Part shown: piece by piece, positions 4,790 through 5,344 of the stretch
How the letters are laid out: each line of letters begins with the position of its first letter
Numbering within the stretch: the stretch's first letter is position 1
Assembly (NCBI GenBank): GCA_030042815.1
Contig: JASHYY010000153.1
Coordinates: 1-5,344 of the forward strand
DNA length: 5,344 nt
Source: Thermoplasmata archaeon
Lineage (GTDB): Archaea > Thermoplasmatota > Thermoplasmata > Lutacidiplasmatales > UBA184
Direction: 5' to 3'
Notes under the pieces: generated by a model
Database searches by the model: none
Seen by the model: only the letters and a program-made list of their open reading frames with translations
What the model was told of the DNA's origin: nothing
Position numbers and translations under genes: made by a program

Positions 4790-5170
4790 ATGACCCTCTC
4801 GCTTCGGCCGGAACGCGGGACCGCCGAGCCCGGGCCCCGACCCCTCGACGTGCTCCCTTCCCTGCTGGTCTACCACGTTCTGATCCTCCTCGGCGCGTTT
4901 CTCGCCGTCTTCGGGATCTTTCGAGGGCTGGATCTCTGGCTCGCCGCAGGCCTCGCCCTGGTGGCGGGGGGAATCGCGGTGCAGGCGGCCGTCCTGGTCC
5001 GCAGTGGACGCGCCGCCCGATCCGGCTCGCCGATCTGGGAATCTGCTCCAACGACGCAGGCCTACGACGGGGGCAGCGCCCGGTCGTTCTGCGCGTCGTG
5101 CGGCTGGAACGGAGGGTCCACGGGACTCCTTTGCCCAAGGTGTCGCAAGCCGCTGGCGCGTCTTCGCTAG
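4790..5170 (+). CDS. Small two-helix membrane protein with C-terminal zinc ribbon
   Basis: I start this 126-residue protein at the ATG at 4790, not at an in-frame ATG 67 codons upstream, because that extension runs through the palindromic spacer and reads as low-complexity Arg/Pro/Ser sequence. After a short polar N-terminus come two hydrophobic helices, about residues 24-44 (LLVYHVLILLGAFLAVFGIF) and 47-70 (DLWLAAGLALVAGGIAVQAA), joined by a tight turn. A polar linker (71-98) follows. The C-terminal zinc-binding module is FCASCGW...LCPRCRKPL, with C101-x2-C104-x10-C115-x2-C118. Small proteins pairing membrane helices with a zinc ribbon are frequent in archaea and mostly uncharacterised; possible roles are in membrane complexes or as a docking module. 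The ribbon and the N-terminus probably share one side of the membrane. The gene is divergent from the KaiC-like operon and convergent with the oxidase gene. No obvious ribosome binding site is present. The function is not known to me. Confidence 0.8.
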   Translation: MTLSLRPERGTAEPGPRPLDVLPSLLVYHVLILLGAFLAVFGIFRGLDLWLAAGLALVAGGIAVQAAVLVRSGRAARSGSPIWESAPTTQAYDGGSARSFCASCGWNGGSTGLLCPRCRKPLARLR

Positions 5171-5181
5171 ACCGGCGCTCT

Positions 5182-5199
5182 CGGGGACTCTCGGCCCCG
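5182..5199. repeat. Inverted repeat between convergent gene ends
   Basis: CGGGG (5182-5186) and CCCCG (5195-5199) form a 5-bp stem with an 8-base loop. The flanks CTCT and AAGAG can extend it with one bulged base. It occupies the 45-base gap between the zinc-ribbon stop and the oxidase stop, so it could act on both transcripts. There is no T-run, so terminator activity is not asserted. Confidence 0.35.
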
Positions 5200-5215
5200 A
5201 AGAGCGGGGGGGCCG

Positions 5216-5344
5216 CTAGGGCGGGTTCGTTCGGAACCGACCGGGGTCGAACGGCGTGAGATCGTAAGGAGGGTCGGTCCCTCGCGCCAGCTGAGCGACG
5301 ATCTCTCCGACCACGCTCGTGAACTTGAACCCGTGACCCGAGCA
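5216..5344 (-). CDS. C-terminus of a sarcosine-oxidase-type FAD-dependent oxidoreductase (partial)
   Basis: Hand translation of the minus strand from the window edge gives 42 residues and a TAG at 5218-5216; the N-terminal bulk lies beyond the right edge. The peptide begins CSGHGFKFTSVVGEI and continues VAQLARGTDPPYDLTPFDPGRF in two adjoining stretches. The [FC]SGHGFKF-x3-VGE-[IV] motif followed by PYD-[IL]-x-PF marks the end of monomeric sarcosine oxidase and N-methyl-tryptophan oxidase relatives in the DAO superfamily. In these proteins the GHGFKF segment lies close to the flavin. They oxidise secondary or N-methyl amines (or related substrates), transferring electrons to O2 with release of H2O2. 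The substrate cannot be set from this fragment, and the FAD-binding GxGxxG and the flavin-linking cysteine are outside the window. Spacing to the convergent zinc-ribbon gene is 45 bases. Confidence 0.85.
   Translation of the reverse strand, partial: CSGHGFKFTSVVGEIVAQLARGTDPPYDLTPFDPGRFRTNPP

Noticed and set aside
4559..4876. 105-codon minus-strand frame overlapping the zinc-ribbon gene start
   Set aside because: It has a highly basic composition and no motifs, and it conflicts with the better supported plus-strand gene and the palindromic spacer.
5182..5215. Bidirectional intrinsic terminator
   Set aside because: A short stem exists, but there is no T-run on either strand, and archaeal termination relies mainly on T-tracts. 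It is kept only as an inverted repeat.

Overview
This is a GC-rich window (roughly two thirds G+C by eye, strong G/C bias at third codon positions) with compactly packed genes. The best guess for the source is an uncultivated archaeon, perhaps a GC-rich member of the Thermoplasmata. The reasons are a KaiC/RadA-like protein without a P-loop lysine beside a stand-alone Roadblock/LC7 protein, a small two-helix membrane protein ending in a zinc ribbon, short AT-rich TATA-like islands about 25-30 bases before some start codons, and few clear Shine-Dalgarno sites. This assignment is inferred from gene content only. A GC-rich bacterium is not excluded, since Tag, hemerythrin and monomeric sarcosine oxidase are common in bacteria.

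Layout. Bases 1-835 (minus) hold most of an integral membrane protein with three DUF308/HdeD-like repeats; it runs off the left edge. Bases 977-1675 (minus) encode a hemerythrin-type (HHE) di-iron protein, and 1783-2373 (minus) an NADPH-dependent FMN reductase. An AT-rich, palindromic promoter region (about 2476-2500) separates the reductase from a divergent DNA-3-methyladenine glycosylase I gene (2619-3230, plus). Bases 3340-4504 (minus) form a two-gene operon: a KaiC-like protein with a degenerate nucleotide-binding site, then a Roadblock/LC7 protein 16 bases downstream. A 285-base intergenic region rich in inverted repeats follows. Then come a 126-residue membrane protein with a C-terminal zinc ribbon (4790-5170, plus) and, at the right edge, the C-terminus of a sarcosine-oxidase-type FAD enzyme (5216-5344, minus).

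The genes at 1-3230 could loosely form a stress group: oxygen/NO/iron-binding hemerythrin, flavin or quinone redox, and alkylation repair. This rests on adjacency alone. The most distinctive unit is the pseudo-KaiC/Roadblock pair. Roadblock proteins usually pair with small GTPases, but no GTPase is present here, and the partner by position is a RecA-fold protein that appears to have lost its P-loop. No rRNA, tRNA, CRISPR array, insertion sequence or integrase was found.
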